Shown here piece by piece: positions 9,405-18,942 of a stretch of DNA of 64,000 bases. Origin of the DNA: Parvibaculum sp. (GTDB taxonomy: Bacteria > Pseudomonadota > Alphaproteobacteria > Parvibaculales > Parvibaculaceae); assembly GCA_030645235.1 (NCBI GenBank), contig JAUSMV010000030.1:62001-126000 (forward strand), in the 5' to 3' direction. The notes beneath the pieces are model-generated. The model was not told the DNA's origin, ran no database searches, and worked only from the letters and a program-made list of their open reading frames with translations. Within the stretch, counting starts at the first letter, position 1. Each line of letters starts with the position of its first letter. Position numbers and translations under genes: made by a program.

Positions 9405-9457
9405 GTTCACTATATGTTCTTGTTGAGGATGTTCTTCCTATGTTCTCATTCTGTCAA
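9405..9457 (-). promoter_or_regulatory. SOS promoter with two LexA boxes
   Basis: Two perfect copies of the alphaproteobacterial LexA box GTTC-N7-GTTC: 9405-9419 and 9431-9445, starts 26 bp apart. On the minus strand a consensus -35 TTGACA lies at 9457-9452, with a weak -10 GAACAT at 9434-9429 (17-base spacer) inside the upstream box; a better -10-like TATAGT at 9414-9409 lies inside the other box. LexA bound here would cover the promoter of the 46-residue peptide gene and possibly dnaE. Confidence 0.85.
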
Positions 9458-9495
9458 GCGGGAACAGCAAAAATCTTCAGGCTTACTTTCGGGAG

Positions 9496-11790
9496 CTACT
9501 TGGGTGCTTCCCACACAAAATCGAGGGCAGAGGCGGCGTAAGTCGTGTCTGAGGTGAAGAACGGCGTGTAGCCCGCCGGTTTCAACGGCACAGCAACGCC
9601 TTCGGGCCAGCCGTCGGAAATTTCAAACACGCGGAGCTTCGCGCTGCCTTTGGCCTTGGCCGTGAAGGTGAGCATGGTGCCCTCTGCGGTCGGTGCCGCA
9701 AAGAGGAATTGCGACCACTCGCCCGGCTCCGGCGTGAGCCCCAACGGGATGCCGTCGATGGCGAGGTCGGTGACGGCGACATCCGATTGCATGATGAAAC
9801 GCAATTCGCGCGGGCTGCCTGCGGGGATAATTTTGAGCGTGACGCGTTTGCCTGAGATGAGGTTCATCGCGTCGCCGCTGAGGACGGGGCGCGGGACAGC
9901 TGCGGCTTTGGCCTCAGCACGCCATGCGGGCAGGACATAGCCAGGCGTCAGCGTTGACCATTCGGGTTTGCCGCCATCAGCGGTCAGGGCGGCCTCTGAC
10001 CACGCATCAAGTGATTTCAGCATGCTGACGCGGGCATATTGGTCCGCCGCAGGACCGGCGAGATAGAAGGCTTGCGTGAGGCGCGGATGGGCGGCATCCG
10101 CCGGACCGAATTTAGCCCAACCGAGTGAGACGAAGGCCACCAGCACGAGCGCAGCTGCGAGGATGCTACTGCGCGGCAGACGGACGAATGCCTCGAGTGC
10201 GGGATAAAGCGCAACCGCTGCGACGAGGGTCGGCAGCACGAGGATGGCGGGCAGAAATCCGCCAAGGCCAAGGAAGGCGGCAGAGCCGAAGCTTGCAATC
10301 TGCACCATCGACAGGAAAGAGAGCGGCACGGCGATGACGAGCGCGGTGCCTGTGTCGGGTTCGCCCTTTGCCAGCGCAATGATGAGCGCGGCGGCAAGGC
10401 TCGCGGGGATAAGCGGCCAGACGAAAAAGAGCGTCGTGGCGGGGGCGGCGATTTGCAACCCGAGCGCGATGACGAAGAGGAGGATAAGTCCGCCGAGCCA
10501 TGTGCCCCAGAGGGTAAGGACGTTGCGCAGCGCGAGCGCCAATCCCCATGCGATGGCGAGCGCGAGGAGGATGCAACCGCCGAGGAAGAAATCATAGCGG
10601 GCGATCATTGTATATTTGGCCTGAATGTCGAACGCACCGACAAGACCGCGACCGGCGAGGAAAAAGACGACGCCTTCAACAAAGACAAGCAGGAGAAAGA
10701 AACCCGCGCCGATGGCAATGCTGCGTCCGCCGACAAGGCGATCCGCCCTCGCCTTCCACGTTGCAAAGCCGATGATGACGGCGAGCAAAGCGATGAGCGC
10801 CCATCCGGTGGCGAAGGAATAGCTGACAAAACCGTGGCCGAAGACATCCCCATAGACGAGGTCCGGCTCACTTGCACGAAGATCATCCGCATTGGCAAGC
10901 GCGGCCGTCAGCGCCAACACCTGATCGCCCATATGCTGCACGCTACCGGAATTGAGATTGGCGGGCGTCGCGCTTGATGTGTGATAGGCGAACTCATCAC
11001 CGATAAACGCGAAGTTCAAGCCAGGGATATTTGCATCAAAGGCCATCGTCAGGTCCGTGCCGTTGGGCATGACACGATAGATGAAGGCCGAGAGCGAATT
11101 GGCAGCGGGATCTCTCACCGCTTTGCCATAGGCGGTGATAAGTCCGCCTGCTTTGTCGCTCGTCTCGAACATAAAGGCGCGGCCACCGCCGCCACGCGAT
11201 TCAAGATTGATGACAAGGCCGACGCGTCTTGCCATCGGGTTCTGATTGAAGAACGCGCGTGCACCGAGCAGACCGGATTCTTCGCCTTCCGTGAACAGGA
11301 AAATCACGTCGCGTTTGAGCGGGCCTGCGGCTTTGAGGTTTGAGGCGATTTCGAGCATCGCAGCGACGCCTGCCGTGTCGTCAGGTGCGCCCGGAGAATT
11401 CGCCACCGTGTCGTAGTGGCTCATCAACAGAATGGCAGGAAGATCAGGAGAGGTGCCCTTGAGCGTGGCGATGACGTTATGCACGTTGGCCACGATGGCT
11501 GTTTGCGCAACACGGGTGGGGACATAGGTTATCTTTTGTCCGGCATCGGGCGCCACATCGAGATTTAATCCTGTGAGCCGCGCTGCGATATAGCTGCGGA
11601 CACGGAGAATGTCAGGTGAGCCTATGGGATGAGGCCGCACCGCAATCGTCTCGACATCAAGCATAGCGCGGGTCGCGGAAAACACGCCGCGCTCAACTTC
11701 CGCACTTAACGGCGCCGGTGGTTGTGCAAAATAAGAAGCAGCCCAGAGACTTAAGGCGAAGACGATGACGTAAGAGACAGCTCTGGTCAT
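9496..11790 (-). CDS. Membrane-anchored M28-family zinc aminopeptidase
   Basis: 764 residues. N-terminal membrane segment at about 3-22, then a periplasmic M28 peptidase domain (about 40-305) with the zinc ligands in order: LMSHYDTV, GAPDDTAG, FTEGEESGLLGA with the catalytic Glu pair, and the distal His in AYHTSSATPANL. Residues of about 325-570 hold a series of hydrophobic membrane segments, followed by a soluble C-terminal domain. The layout resembles Fxna-like M28 proteins. It starts 26 bp after lolD and is probably the last gene of the proS-lolC-lolD run. The substrate is unknown. Confidence 0.85.
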   Translation of the reverse strand: MTRAVSYVIVFALSLWAASYFAQPPAPLSAEVERGVFSATRAMLDVETIAVRPHPIGSPDILRVRSYIAARLTGLNLDVAPDAGQKITYVPTRVAQTAIVANVHNVIATLKGTSPDLPAILLMSHYDTVANSPGAPDDTAGVAAMLEIASNLKAAGPLKRDVIFLFTEGEESGLLGARAFFNQNPMARRVGLVINLESRGGGGRAFMFETSDKAGGLITAYGKAVRDPAANSLSAFIYRVMPNGTDLTMAFDANIPGLNFAFIGDEFAYHTSSATPANLNSGSVQHMGDQVLALTAALANADDLRASEPDLVYGDVFGHGFVSYSFATGWALIALLAVIIGFATWKARADRLVGGRSIAIGAGFFLLLVFVEGVVFFLAGRGLVGAFDIQAKYTMIARYDFFLGGCILLALAIAWGLALALRNVLTLWGTWLGGLILLFVIALGLQIAAPATTLFFVWPLIPASLAAALIIALAKGEPDTGTALVIAVPLSFLSMVQIASFGSAAFLGLGGFLPAILVLPTLVAAVALYPALEAFVRLPRSSILAAALVLVAFVSLGWAKFGPADAAHPRLTQAFYLAGPAADQYARVSMLKSLDAWSEAALTADGGKPEWSTLTPGYVLPAWRAEAKAAAVPRPVLSGDAMNLISGKRVTLKIIPAGSPRELRFIMQSDVAVTDLAIDGIPLGLTPEPGEWSQFLFAAPTAEGTMLTFTAKAKGSAKLRVFEISDGWPEGVAVPLKPAGYTPFFTSDTTYAASALDFVWEAPK

Positions 11791-11816
11791 CTTTATCCCC
11801 CATATGCCTCTAGTTG

Positions 11817-12533
11817 TCAGAGGCTTTGATAATGTGCTTGCAGATCCGCGCCTTCGAGTAGACGACCTTCATGGAGCAGAACCACGCGGTCCATCTGGCC
11901 TGCAAGATCAAGATTATGTGTGGCGACGAGTGCGGCGACGCCTTCGTTGCGGCAGATCGACAGAAGCTCATTGAACACATGCCGCGATGTTTTGGGATCG
12001 AGATTGCCAGTCGGTTCGTCGGCCAGCAGCAGACGCGGACGATTGGCCAGTGCGCGGGCGATGGCAACACGCTGCTGCTCGCCGCCTGACAATTCAGCGG
12101 GACGGTGCGTGGCGCGGGGGCCGAGGCCCATACGTTCCAGCAAATAATGCGCGAAAATCCCGGCGGATTTCTTCGGCACGCCCGCAATCAATTGCGGCAG
12201 CACGACATTTTCGAGCGCGGAAAATTCAGGCAAAAGATTGTGCGACTGATAGACAAAGCCCAATTCGGCGCGGCGTACGCCGGTTTTCAAGCCGTCGCGC
12301 AAGTCAACGCAGTTGCGTCCGTTGATGATAACCTCGCCGCCATCGGGTGCTTCAAGAAGGCCTGCGATGTGCAGCAGCGAGGATTTGCCGGAGCCGGACG
12401 GGCCGACAAGGCCGACCATTTCGCCTTGGGCAATGTCGAGCGAGGCCTGCTCAAAAATACGCAGCGCAACTTCGCCCTGATGATAGACGCGGGTGATGTC
12501 GCGGAGTGAAAGAACTGTGGTGGCGTTGTCCAT
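11817..12533 (-). CDS. lolD: Lipoprotein-releasing ABC transporter ATPase LolD
   Basis: ATPase of the LolCDE complex that extracts lipoproteins from the inner membrane for outer-membrane delivery. 238 residues. Walker A GPSGSGKSS near residue 41, Q-loop in FVYQSHNLLPEF, signature LSGGEQQR, Walker B LLLADEPTGNLD, and the switch His in ATHNLDLA. It begins 13 bp after the permease gene, so the two are translationally linked. Confidence 0.95.
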   Translation of the reverse strand: MDNATTVLSLRDITRVYHQGEVALRIFEQASLDIAQGEMVGLVGPSGSGKSSLLHIAGLLEAPDGGEVIINGRNCVDLRDGLKTGVRRAELGFVYQSHNLLPEFSALENVVLPQLIAGVPKKSAGIFAHYLLERMGLGPRATHRPAELSGGEQQRVAIARALANRPRLLLADEPTGNLDPKTSRHVFNELLSICRNEGVAALVATHNLDLAGQMDRVVLLHEGRLLEGADLQAHYQSL

Positions 12534-12546
12534 GTTATCCCCTTCC

Positions 12547-13839
12547 TCACTCGTACCGGAGCGCTTCGACAGGATCGAGCGAAGCGGCGCGCCATGCGGG
12601 ATAAAGCGTGGCGGCGAATGAAAGGAACAGTGCCATGCCGACGACGGAAGCGACTTCCGACGCGTTCACTTCGGCAGGCATGTGCGTGAGAAAGTAGATT
12701 TCCGGATTAAACAATTCGGTGCCGATGAGGCGAGATATAAACTGACGCAGGCCTTCAATGTTCAGACAAAACAACGTGCCAAGCGCGAAGCCCGCGAAAG
12801 TTCCCGCGACACCGATGGCGGCCCCTGAGATGAAGAAAACGCGCATAACCGCACCTTTGGTCGCGCCCATCGTTCGCAGGACGGCGATGTCGCGGCCTTT
12901 GTCCTTCACCAGCATGATGAGGCCCGACACGATATTGAGCGCGGCCACGATCAGTATGAGGGTGAGGATAAGGAACATCACATTGCGCTCAACCTGCAGC
13001 GCGCTGAAGAATGTCTTGTTGGTTTCCTGCCATGTCAGAACATCGCAGCAACCGCCCGCAATCGTATTGATGGGACCGACGAGAATGTCCACCTTGTCGG
13101 GGTTTTGCACCATGATCTCCAGTGCGGTCACGCCTTCCTGCGTGCGGAAATATCCCCGCGCTTCGGCAAGCGGCATGAAGATGATGGAGCTATCATATTC
13201 AGACATGCCGATTTGGAAAATGGCGGAAACCACATAAGCTTTGACACGCGGCGCTGTGCCGAAAGGTGTGATGGCCCCGCGCGGACTAAGCAGCGTGATA
13301 TTGTCCCCGACATTCAGGCCGAGATTTTGCGCCAGCCGCGAGCCGATGGCGACGCCGTCGGTCGTGTCGAAATTATCAAGCGTACCGACTTCGATTTTGT
13401 CGGAGACGACCTTAAGGCGTTTCAGATTTTTCTCGCTGATGCCGCGTACCATCGCGCCGAAGGCGTTGGACGGGCTTGAGGCCATGACCTGACCTTCAAC
13501 AATCGGTGTGGCGCTGATGACACCGGGAAGTTTTTCAATCTCGACTGCAACCGTGTCGTAATCGGTGACGAAGCTCGACACGCTGCGCACGAAGAGATGA
13601 CCGTTGAGACCGAGGATACGGTCGAGAAGTTCGGTGCGAAAGCCGTTCATCACTGACATGACGATGATGAGTGTCGCCACGCCGAGCATGATGCCGAGGA
13701 AGGAAAAGCCAGCAATGACCGAGATAAACCCTTCGCGGCGGCGGGCGCGGAGATAGCGAATGGACAGCATCCATTCAAAGAAGCCAAAGGGACGCGCTTT
13801 GCCGCGCCCTCTTTTATCAATGCTCGCGGCCTCACTCAT
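12547..13839 (-). CDS. lolC: Lipoprotein-releasing ABC transporter permease LolC/LolE
   Basis: Inner-membrane permease of the lipoprotein-releasing system, 430 residues. N-terminal membrane helix following FEWMLSIRYLRARRREGF, a large periplasmic domain, then three membrane helices in the C-terminal FtsX-like domain (FLILTLILIVAALNIVSG and the closing LYPAWRAASLDPVEALRYE). One permease gene only is present, as expected where LolC and LolE functions are served by a single homodimeric protein. It sits between proS and lolD. Confidence 0.93.
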   Translation of the reverse strand: MSEAASIDKRGRGKARPFGFFEWMLSIRYLRARRREGFISVIAGFSFLGIMLGVATLIIVMSVMNGFRTELLDRILGLNGHLFVRSVSSFVTDYDTVAVEIEKLPGVISATPIVEGQVMASSPSNAFGAMVRGISEKNLKRLKVVSDKIEVGTLDNFDTTDGVAIGSRLAQNLGLNVGDNITLLSPRGAITPFGTAPRVKAYVVSAIFQIGMSEYDSSIIFMPLAEARGYFRTQEGVTALEIMVQNPDKVDILVGPINTIAGGCCDVLTWQETNKTFFSALQVERNVMFLILTLILIVAALNIVSGLIMLVKDKGRDIAVLRTMGATKGAVMRVFFISGAAIGVAGTFAGFALGTLFCLNIEGLRQFISRLIGTELFNPEIYFLTHMPAEVNASEVASVVGMALFLSFAATLYPAWRAASLDPVEALRYE

Positions 13840-13862
13840 ATCTTATCCTCAGTGGTAGGGGA

Positions 13863-15182
13863 TTACGCGGTCAGCTTTTGCAAAGCGGCATCAAGCGACA
13901 GCTCAACGCGTTCGCCGCTGGCGCGATTTTTCAATTCAACTATGCCGGTTTTAAGGCCGCGCGGACCAACAACGAGCTGCCACGGCAGACCGATCAGATC
14001 CATGTTGGCGAATTTGGCACCGGCGCGTTCGTCGGTGTCGTCGTAAAGGACTTTAACACCTGCGGTTTTGAGCTTGGCGTAGATATCCTCGCACGCCTTA
14101 TCAGTCTCCGCGTCGCCTGCCTTCATATTGATGATGCCGACTTTGAAGGGCGCGACGGCTTCGGGCCAGATGATGCCGTTTTCGTCATGGCTTGCTTCGA
14201 TAATGCCGCCGACGAGGCGCGAGACGCCGACGCCGTAGGAACCGCCGTGAATGGCGCTGTCTGTACCATCGGGACCGGTGACGGAGGCCTTCATGGCGTC
14301 TGAATATTTTGTGCCGAAATAGAAGACCTGGCCCACTTCGATGCCGCGCGTGTTGACGCGCTTATCAGCGGGGACTTCGGCCTCGAAGCGGGCATTGTCA
14401 TGCACGTCTTCGGTGGCAGCGTAGAGGTCCGTCCATTTGGCGATGAGCGACGTGAGGTCGCTGTCATAATCCACGTCAGCGGGCGGCGGAGGCAGATCGA
14501 GCACATCTTTGTTGATGAAGACGCCGCTCTCGCCCGTCTCGGCGAGGATGATAAATTCGTGGCTCAGGTCGCCGCCGATGGGGCCGGTTTCAGCGCGCAT
14601 CGGAATGGCTTTGAGGCCCATACGGGCGAACATGCGCAGGTAGGCTACAAACATACGGTTGTAGGAGCGCCGCGCTGCAGCCTCGTCAATGTCGAAGGAA
14701 TAGGCATCTTTCATCAGAAATTCGCGACCGCGCATGACGCCAAAGCGCGGGCGCTGTTCGTCGCGGAACTTCCATTGCGTGTGGTAGAGGTTCAACGGCA
14801 GTGCCCGATAGGAGCGCACATAGGACCGGAAGATCTCGGTGATCATTTCCTCGTTGGTCGGACCGTAAAGCAACTCTCGATCGTGACGGTCTTTGATGCG
14901 GAGCATTTCGGGGCCGTAAGCGTCGTAACGACCGCTTTCGCGCCACAAATCCGCGAGCTGGAGCGTCGGCATCAGCATTTCGAGTGCCCCTGCCCGGTCC
15001 ATTTCCTCGCGCACGATCTGCTCAATGTTTTGAAGCACGGCAAAGCCCAGCGGCAGCCAGGCATAGATGCCGGCGGCTTCCTGCCGGATCATGCCGGCGC
15101 GCAGCATGAGGCGATGCGAGACGATCTGCGCCTCGGCGGGGTTTTCTTTCAGCGTGGGCAGGAAGTATTTGGAAAGGCGCAT
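13863..15182 (-). CDS. proS: Prolyl-tRNA synthetase, short alphaproteobacterial form
   Basis: Class II synthetase charging tRNA-Pro, 439 residues. Motif 2 region [21 protein letters not shown] and motif 3 region [15 protein letters not shown] are clear; the C-terminal anticodon-binding domain includes [18 protein letters not shown]. It lacks the editing insertion domain of the roughly 570-residue E. coli enzyme, which is normal for this class. Two adjacent ATG codons (15185, 15182) could start it. lolC follows after 23 bp; a promoter is proposed at 15241-15269. Confidence 0.96.
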   Translation of the reverse strand: MRLSKYFLPTLKENPAEAQIVSHRLMLRAGMIRQEAAGIYAWLPLGFAVLQNIEQIVREEMDRAGALEMLMPTLQLADLWRESGRYDAYGPEMLRIKDRHDRELLYGPTNEEMITEIFRSYVRSYRALPLNLYHTQWKFRDEQRPRFGVMRGREFLMKDAYSFDIDEAAARRSYNRMFVAYLRMFARMGLKAIPMRAETGPIGGDLSHEFIILAETGESGVFINKDVLDLPPPPADVDYDSDLTSLIAKWTDLYAATEDVHDNARFEAEVPADKRVNTRGIEVGQVFYFGTKYSDAMKASVTGPDGTDSAIHGGSYGVGVSRLVGGIIEASHDENGIIWPEAVAPFKVGIINMKAGDAETDKACEDIYAKLKTAGVKVLYDDTDERAGAKFANMDLIGLPWQLVVGPRGLKTGIVELKNRASGERVELSLDAALQKLTA

Positions 15183-15240
15183 CATAAACCTTGAGCGGGA
15201 GCCTCACGGCCAAAGCGGGCCGGAGCATTACGGGGCTCAA

Positions 15241-15269
15241 GTTTTAGGGTGAACCGCAGGGAATGGCAA
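15241..15269 (-). promoter_or_regulatory. Putative proS promoter
   Basis: Minus strand: -35 TTGCCA, 17-base spacer, -10 TAAAAC. It lies about 55-85 bp before proS and would drive proS-lolC-lolD and the M28 peptidase. Confidence 0.45.
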
Positions 15270-15291
15270 CGTGGGGGACGCGCAGAAAGCC

Positions 15292-16938
15292 TTAGTTTTG
15301 CGCGGCCTTCTGCCCCTTTTGGCTCAGAAGCCATGATTTGATGTCCACTTCGGGGGCTATCTCGACACCACGACCACTTTGGAGGCCGTAGGGACCCCGC
15401 TCCAACTGCTCGACGGAATAGTCCATCTCGACGTCATAGGTCCGGTCGATCTGGTTGCGCAGGTTTTGCTGGGCATTGTACCAGCGGGTTTTTTCCGCGC
15501 CGTCGGGGCATGAGGCGAGTTCACCCGTATCGGTTGCACCCCAGCGGCGCTCAACGCATTGGTAGGGATCGAAGGAGAGTTTGAACAGACGTTTGGAAAC
15601 AGCGTCGATGGAAAGCGGGATGCGGCGGCCATCGGTCGCTTTGTAAGTCGTCTGGCAGGCGGCGTTTTCTTCCTCATAGGCGGCGAGCATATCGCCGATG
15701 AGGTCACTGCCTTTGTAAACGAGGCGGGGACTATCGATGGAATGGAGCGTCACGAACTGGCGGACCGCGTCGTACATTTCCTTGTAGGCGGTCTTCAAAC
15801 GCGCATCGCGCGAGGGCGTGGAATAAAGCTCCCATACGCCGTCGGTGCCATAGATATTGCGTGGCAGGCGCGCGGGCGGCGACATGAGGTGCGTGCGGCC
15901 TTCGTTGCGGGATATCTCAACCGCGTGATTGCGCGTGCGGATGTCGCTGCAGAGTGTTTGCATCATGGCGCGGACTTCATCGACGGGGTGATAAGCGAGA
16001 TCGCCATTGGAAAGTCGCGCGCGGAAATAGGTGTAAAAATCCATCGCTTCGCCGTCTTTGACGAATTTTGCCGTGCCCCAAAGGGTCGGATTGACCGGCG
16101 GATTGCCGACATATTGTTCGAGCGAAAAGTCGGGGATTTGGGCGTTGGGTGTACCGACAAGCTTGCCGCCGACAAGCGTGCCATTGTCCATACGCCTGGC
16201 ACCGACGAGCCTGATGGGGCGCCAGTTTTGGAAGATGGAGCCAAGCTCCGGCCCTGTGCGCAGGAACTCGCGGCCCACAAAAGAGCGGCTCAAGGTGTGA
16301 TCGGGATGGGACGAGAAGATGAGGATGCGGCCGTTGTTTTCAACGCGCCAGACGATGGAGACGTGGCCGTTAACGTCATAGGCAATGGTGCCCGGACGGA
16401 TGCCGGAACGGTCGAGGCGCGGCGAGTAAGTATCGGAAAAATAAGTCGCATTTTCCGTGATGGAATTGCGCCGGAACATGGCCGTTGAGACGGTGTTAGT
16501 GATCTGGAACAGCAAGGGAATGGCACTGACGCCTGAGGCCGTGGCAGGGACCGAGGCGCGGCCCACAATGCGGTTGCCTTCGGATGAATAGCGGATGTCA
16601 CCGCGCGGGCCATCGGACGACATCATGGCGTTTTGCCAGCCGAAGGGGAGACCGTTTTTCCACGCATAATAGCCGCGCAAAAAGTAAGGCACATCGGCGC
16701 AATCAATGAGAAATTTCACCTTGGGGTCGGTGTGGCGATAGGGATTGCCCGGACCCTTCATGCATTCATCAATGGACCAGCAATCGGCTCTTCCAAGGGA
16801 AGTGACGAACTCCTCAAAGCCCTTCTCGTCTGTCACATCCCAATGATCTTTGGTGATGCGCCACGGGGCGGCCGACGCGGGCGCGACCGACGCGAACATG
16901 AATGCGCCAAGCGACAAAAGGACGAGCAGAAAACGCAT
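15292..16938 (-). CDS. Secreted protein, possible papain-fold hydrolase
   Basis: 548 residues from the ATG at 16938 (GGGAG site upstream); signal peptide 1-23 ending ASAA. I do not recognise a named family. Seen: Cys80 at the head of a helix (LIDCADVPYFLRGYYAW) and, about 110 residues later, His192 in a strand-like segment RPGTIAYDVNGHVSIVW. This Cys...GHV spacing resembles NlpC/P60- and CHAP-type cysteine hydrolases, but no third residue is certain, so the assignment is inference. The C-terminal half is Tyr-, Arg- and Gln-rich without clear repeats. It follows another secreted-protein gene by about 50 bp, and proS is downstream. Confidence 0.7.
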   Translation of the reverse strand: MRFLLVLLSLGAFMFASVAPASAAPWRITKDHWDVTDEKGFEEFVTSLGRADCWSIDECMKGPGNPYRHTDPKVKFLIDCADVPYFLRGYYAWKNGLPFGWQNAMMSSDGPRGDIRYSSEGNRIVGRASVPATASGVSAIPLLFQITNTVSTAMFRRNSITENATYFSDTYSPRLDRSGIRPGTIAYDVNGHVSIVWRVENNGRILIFSSHPDHTLSRSFVGREFLRTGPELGSIFQNWRPIRLVGARRMDNGTLVGGKLVGTPNAQIPDFSLEQYVGNPPVNPTLWGTAKFVKDGEAMDFYTYFRARLSNGDLAYHPVDEVRAMMQTLCSDIRTRNHAVEISRNEGRTHLMSPPARLPRNIYGTDGVWELYSTPSRDARLKTAYKEMYDAVRQFVTLHSIDSPRLVYKGSDLIGDMLAAYEEENAACQTTYKATDGRRIPLSIDAVSKRLFKLSFDPYQCVERRWGATDTGELASCPDGAEKTRWYNAQQNLRNQIDRTYDVEMDYSVEQLERGPYGLQSGRGVEIAPEVDIKSWLLSQKGQKAAQN

Positions 16939-16988
16939 GAAATCTCCCACAGACAAGGTCGGAAGCGTCGGGGGATAAGGCGTCAGAG

Positions 16989-17432
16989 TCAAGGTTGAGG
17001 AGTGGCGGCCTGATGGGAGCAGGCTTCGATAAGTGCCCGATTTCCGCCGGATACGTCCTGACCGTCAATTGTGACACGACCCGTTTTCGTATCGAGTGTG
17101 ACATCGGCGATGGTCATTTTTGTGGCATCCCTATAGGGCGAGGCGGGTCCACCCGCGAGGGGATAAATCTGCACGGGGAACGTGTAAAGGCTGCGGGGCT
17201 CAAAGCCGGTGCCGCCATCGATATCAGCGGGCGCGACGGCGCTGCCATCGGCAGCTATCCCCGGCTTGTAAGCGGCCTCGTCTGATGAGAGATAGGGCGC
17301 GATTTGGGCGCAGGTTTCGGGAGCAATCTTCACGATTTTCAATGGTTCGCCCCCACCCGCAAGCTCGTCGGCGAGCGCGGGCGACGCGAGGAATGCGAGG
17401 CAGACGGCGATGCGGTACACGGAAAATTTCAC
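16989..17432 (-). CDS. Small secreted protein of unknown function
   Basis: 147 residues, signal peptide about 1-21 ending SPALA. Two Cys in the mature part (ETCAQIAPYL near residue 40 and ACSHQ near the C-terminus) could form a disulfide. No recognised domain. The next gene on the strand (548-residue secreted protein) starts about 50 bp later, so the pair are likely co-expressed and may act together in the periplasm. It is divergent from the purine permease at 17530. Confidence 0.75.
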   Translation of the reverse strand: MKFSVYRIAVCLAFLASPALADELAGGGEPLKIVKIAPETCAQIAPYLSSDEAAYKPGIAADGSAVAPADIDGGTGFEPRSLYTFPVQIYPLAGGPASPYRDATKMTIADVTLDTKTGRVTIDGQDVSGGNRALIEACSHQAATPQP

Positions 17433-17529
17433 TAACTAATCCTCACCCCAATTTGTTGCCTGTATTGTTTCATGTCGGTGCGGAATTGGCCAGAATTGCC
17501 GGAATGACAGCGATGAGTCGGGGACTTTG

Positions 17530-18825
17530 ATGACGGAATTTCTTGATCGGTATTTCGGATTTAGCGCGGCGGGATCGAGCCTGCGCACCGAATTGCTTGC
17601 GGGTGTCACGACTTACCTCACCATGGCCTATATCATTTTCGTCAATCCGGCGATCCTGTCAGGCACCGGCATGGATTTTGGCGCGGTGTTCGTCGCGACC
17701 TGTCTGGCGGCTGCGATCAGCACCGCCATTATGGGGCTTTATGCCAATTATCCCGTGGCGCTCGCACCGGGCATGGGGCTCAACGCCTATTTTGCTTTCG
17801 TGGTTGTGCCGCAATTCGGCGGCGACTGGCGCACAGCTCTGGGTTGCGTTTTTCTGTCCGGGGTTTTGTTTTTCCTCATCTCAGTTTCCCCTCTGCGCGA
17901 ATGGCTGATCAACTCCATTCCGCGTTCGCAAAAGAGCGCGATTGCGGCGGGGATCGGGTTTTTCCTCGCGCTGATCGGGCTGAAAAATGCAGGCATCGTG
18001 GTCTCCGACGACGCCACTTTGGTGACGCTCGGGAGTTTCACGGCACCCGCATTGCTTGCAGCGGGCGGCTTTGTCGTGTTGGTGGGATTGGCCGCGCGGA
18101 AGGTCAAAGGGGCGATCATTCTTTCGGTTTTGGGCATCACGGCTTTGGCCATCGGCCTTGGTATGCAGGAGTTTCAAGGCGTGGCCGCGATGCCGCCTTC
18201 GCTGGCGCCGACATTTTTGCAGATGAATTTGGCAACGGCGGTGCAGGCAGGTTTTGTGACGATTGTGCTGGTGTTTTTGCTCGTTGATTTGCTCGATACG
18301 GCGGGGACGCTGGTGAGCGTCGCGGCGCGGGCCAATATGCTCGACAAGGACGGGAAACTGCCGCGATTGCGCAAGGCCATGGTGGCGGATTCGACCGCCT
18401 GCATGGTCGGCGCGGCGCTGGGGACATCCACCACCACAAGCTATATTGAGAGTGCTGCCGGTGTGGACGCCGGAGGGCGGACGGGGCTTACCGCCGTGAC
18501 CGTGGCGGTGCTGTTTTTGGGGAGCCTTTTCCTCGCTCCGCTCGCCCAGGCGGTGCCGATTTATGCGACCGCCCCTGCCCTGATGTTCATTGCCTGTCTG
18601 ATGGCACGGGGTCTTGCCGATATGGACTGGGATGACCTCACGGAGAGCGTGCCTGCGGTTGTGACGGCGCTCGCTATTCCCCTCACGTTTTCAATCGCCA
18701 GCGGGATCGGTTTGGGCTTTCTCGCCTATGTCGGAATCAAGATTTTAGCAGGCCGTCCGCGTGAGGCCACGGGCGCGGTACTCATTATCGCGGCGGCTTT
18801 TCTGGTCAAGCTCGCTTTCGCCTGA
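17530..18825 (+). CDS. NCS2-family purine (guanine/hypoxanthine) permease
   Basis: 431 residues from the second of two ATG codons. Many hydrophobic helices, consistent with the roughly 12-14 of the AzgA-like NCS2 group. Family signatures: LLAGVTTYLTMAYIIFVNP near residue 25, ALAPGMGLNAYFAF, DLLDTAGTLVSVA, and GTSTTTSYIESAAG. Proton-coupled uptake of adenine, guanine or hypoxanthine is the family function; the exact substrate cannot be told. It is divergent from the two secreted-protein genes, and a candidate small RNA unit follows about 120 bp downstream. Confidence 0.92.
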   Translation: MTEFLDRYFGFSAAGSSLRTELLAGVTTYLTMAYIIFVNPAILSGTGMDFGAVFVATCLAAAISTAIMGLYANYPVALAPGMGLNAYFAFVVVPQFGGDWRTALGCVFLSGVLFFLISVSPLREWLINSIPRSQKSAIAAGIGFFLALIGLKNAGIVVSDDATLVTLGSFTAPALLAAGGFVVLVGLAARKVKGAIILSVLGITALAIGLGMQEFQGVAAMPPSLAPTFLQMNLATAVQAGFVTIVLVFLLVDLLDTAGTLVSVAARANMLDKDGKLPRLRKAMVADSTACMVGAALGTSTTTSYIESAAGVDAGGRTGLTAVTVAVLFLGSLFLAPLAQAVPIYATAPALMFIACLMARGLADMDWDDLTESVPAVVTALAIPLTFSIASGIGLGFLAYVGIKILAGRPREATGAVLIIAAAFLVKLAFA

Positions 18826-18907
18826 TCATTTGGAATTATGCGCATGTCGGGGCGCGAAAAAGATTCCGGAAATTGCCGATAAAACGATGTTCTGAGGATA
18901 AAATTGC

Positions 18908-18936
18908 GTGACAGGGTGTCGCAGCTTACCTATAGT
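18908..18936 (+). promoter_or_regulatory. Promoter of candidate small RNA
   Basis: -35 GTGACA (18908-18913), exact 17-base spacer, -10 TATAGT (18931-18936). Both hexamers match five of six consensus bases. No ORF with a ribosome site follows before the terminator at 19051-19083. Confidence 0.6.
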
Positions 18937-18942
18937 CCCTCA

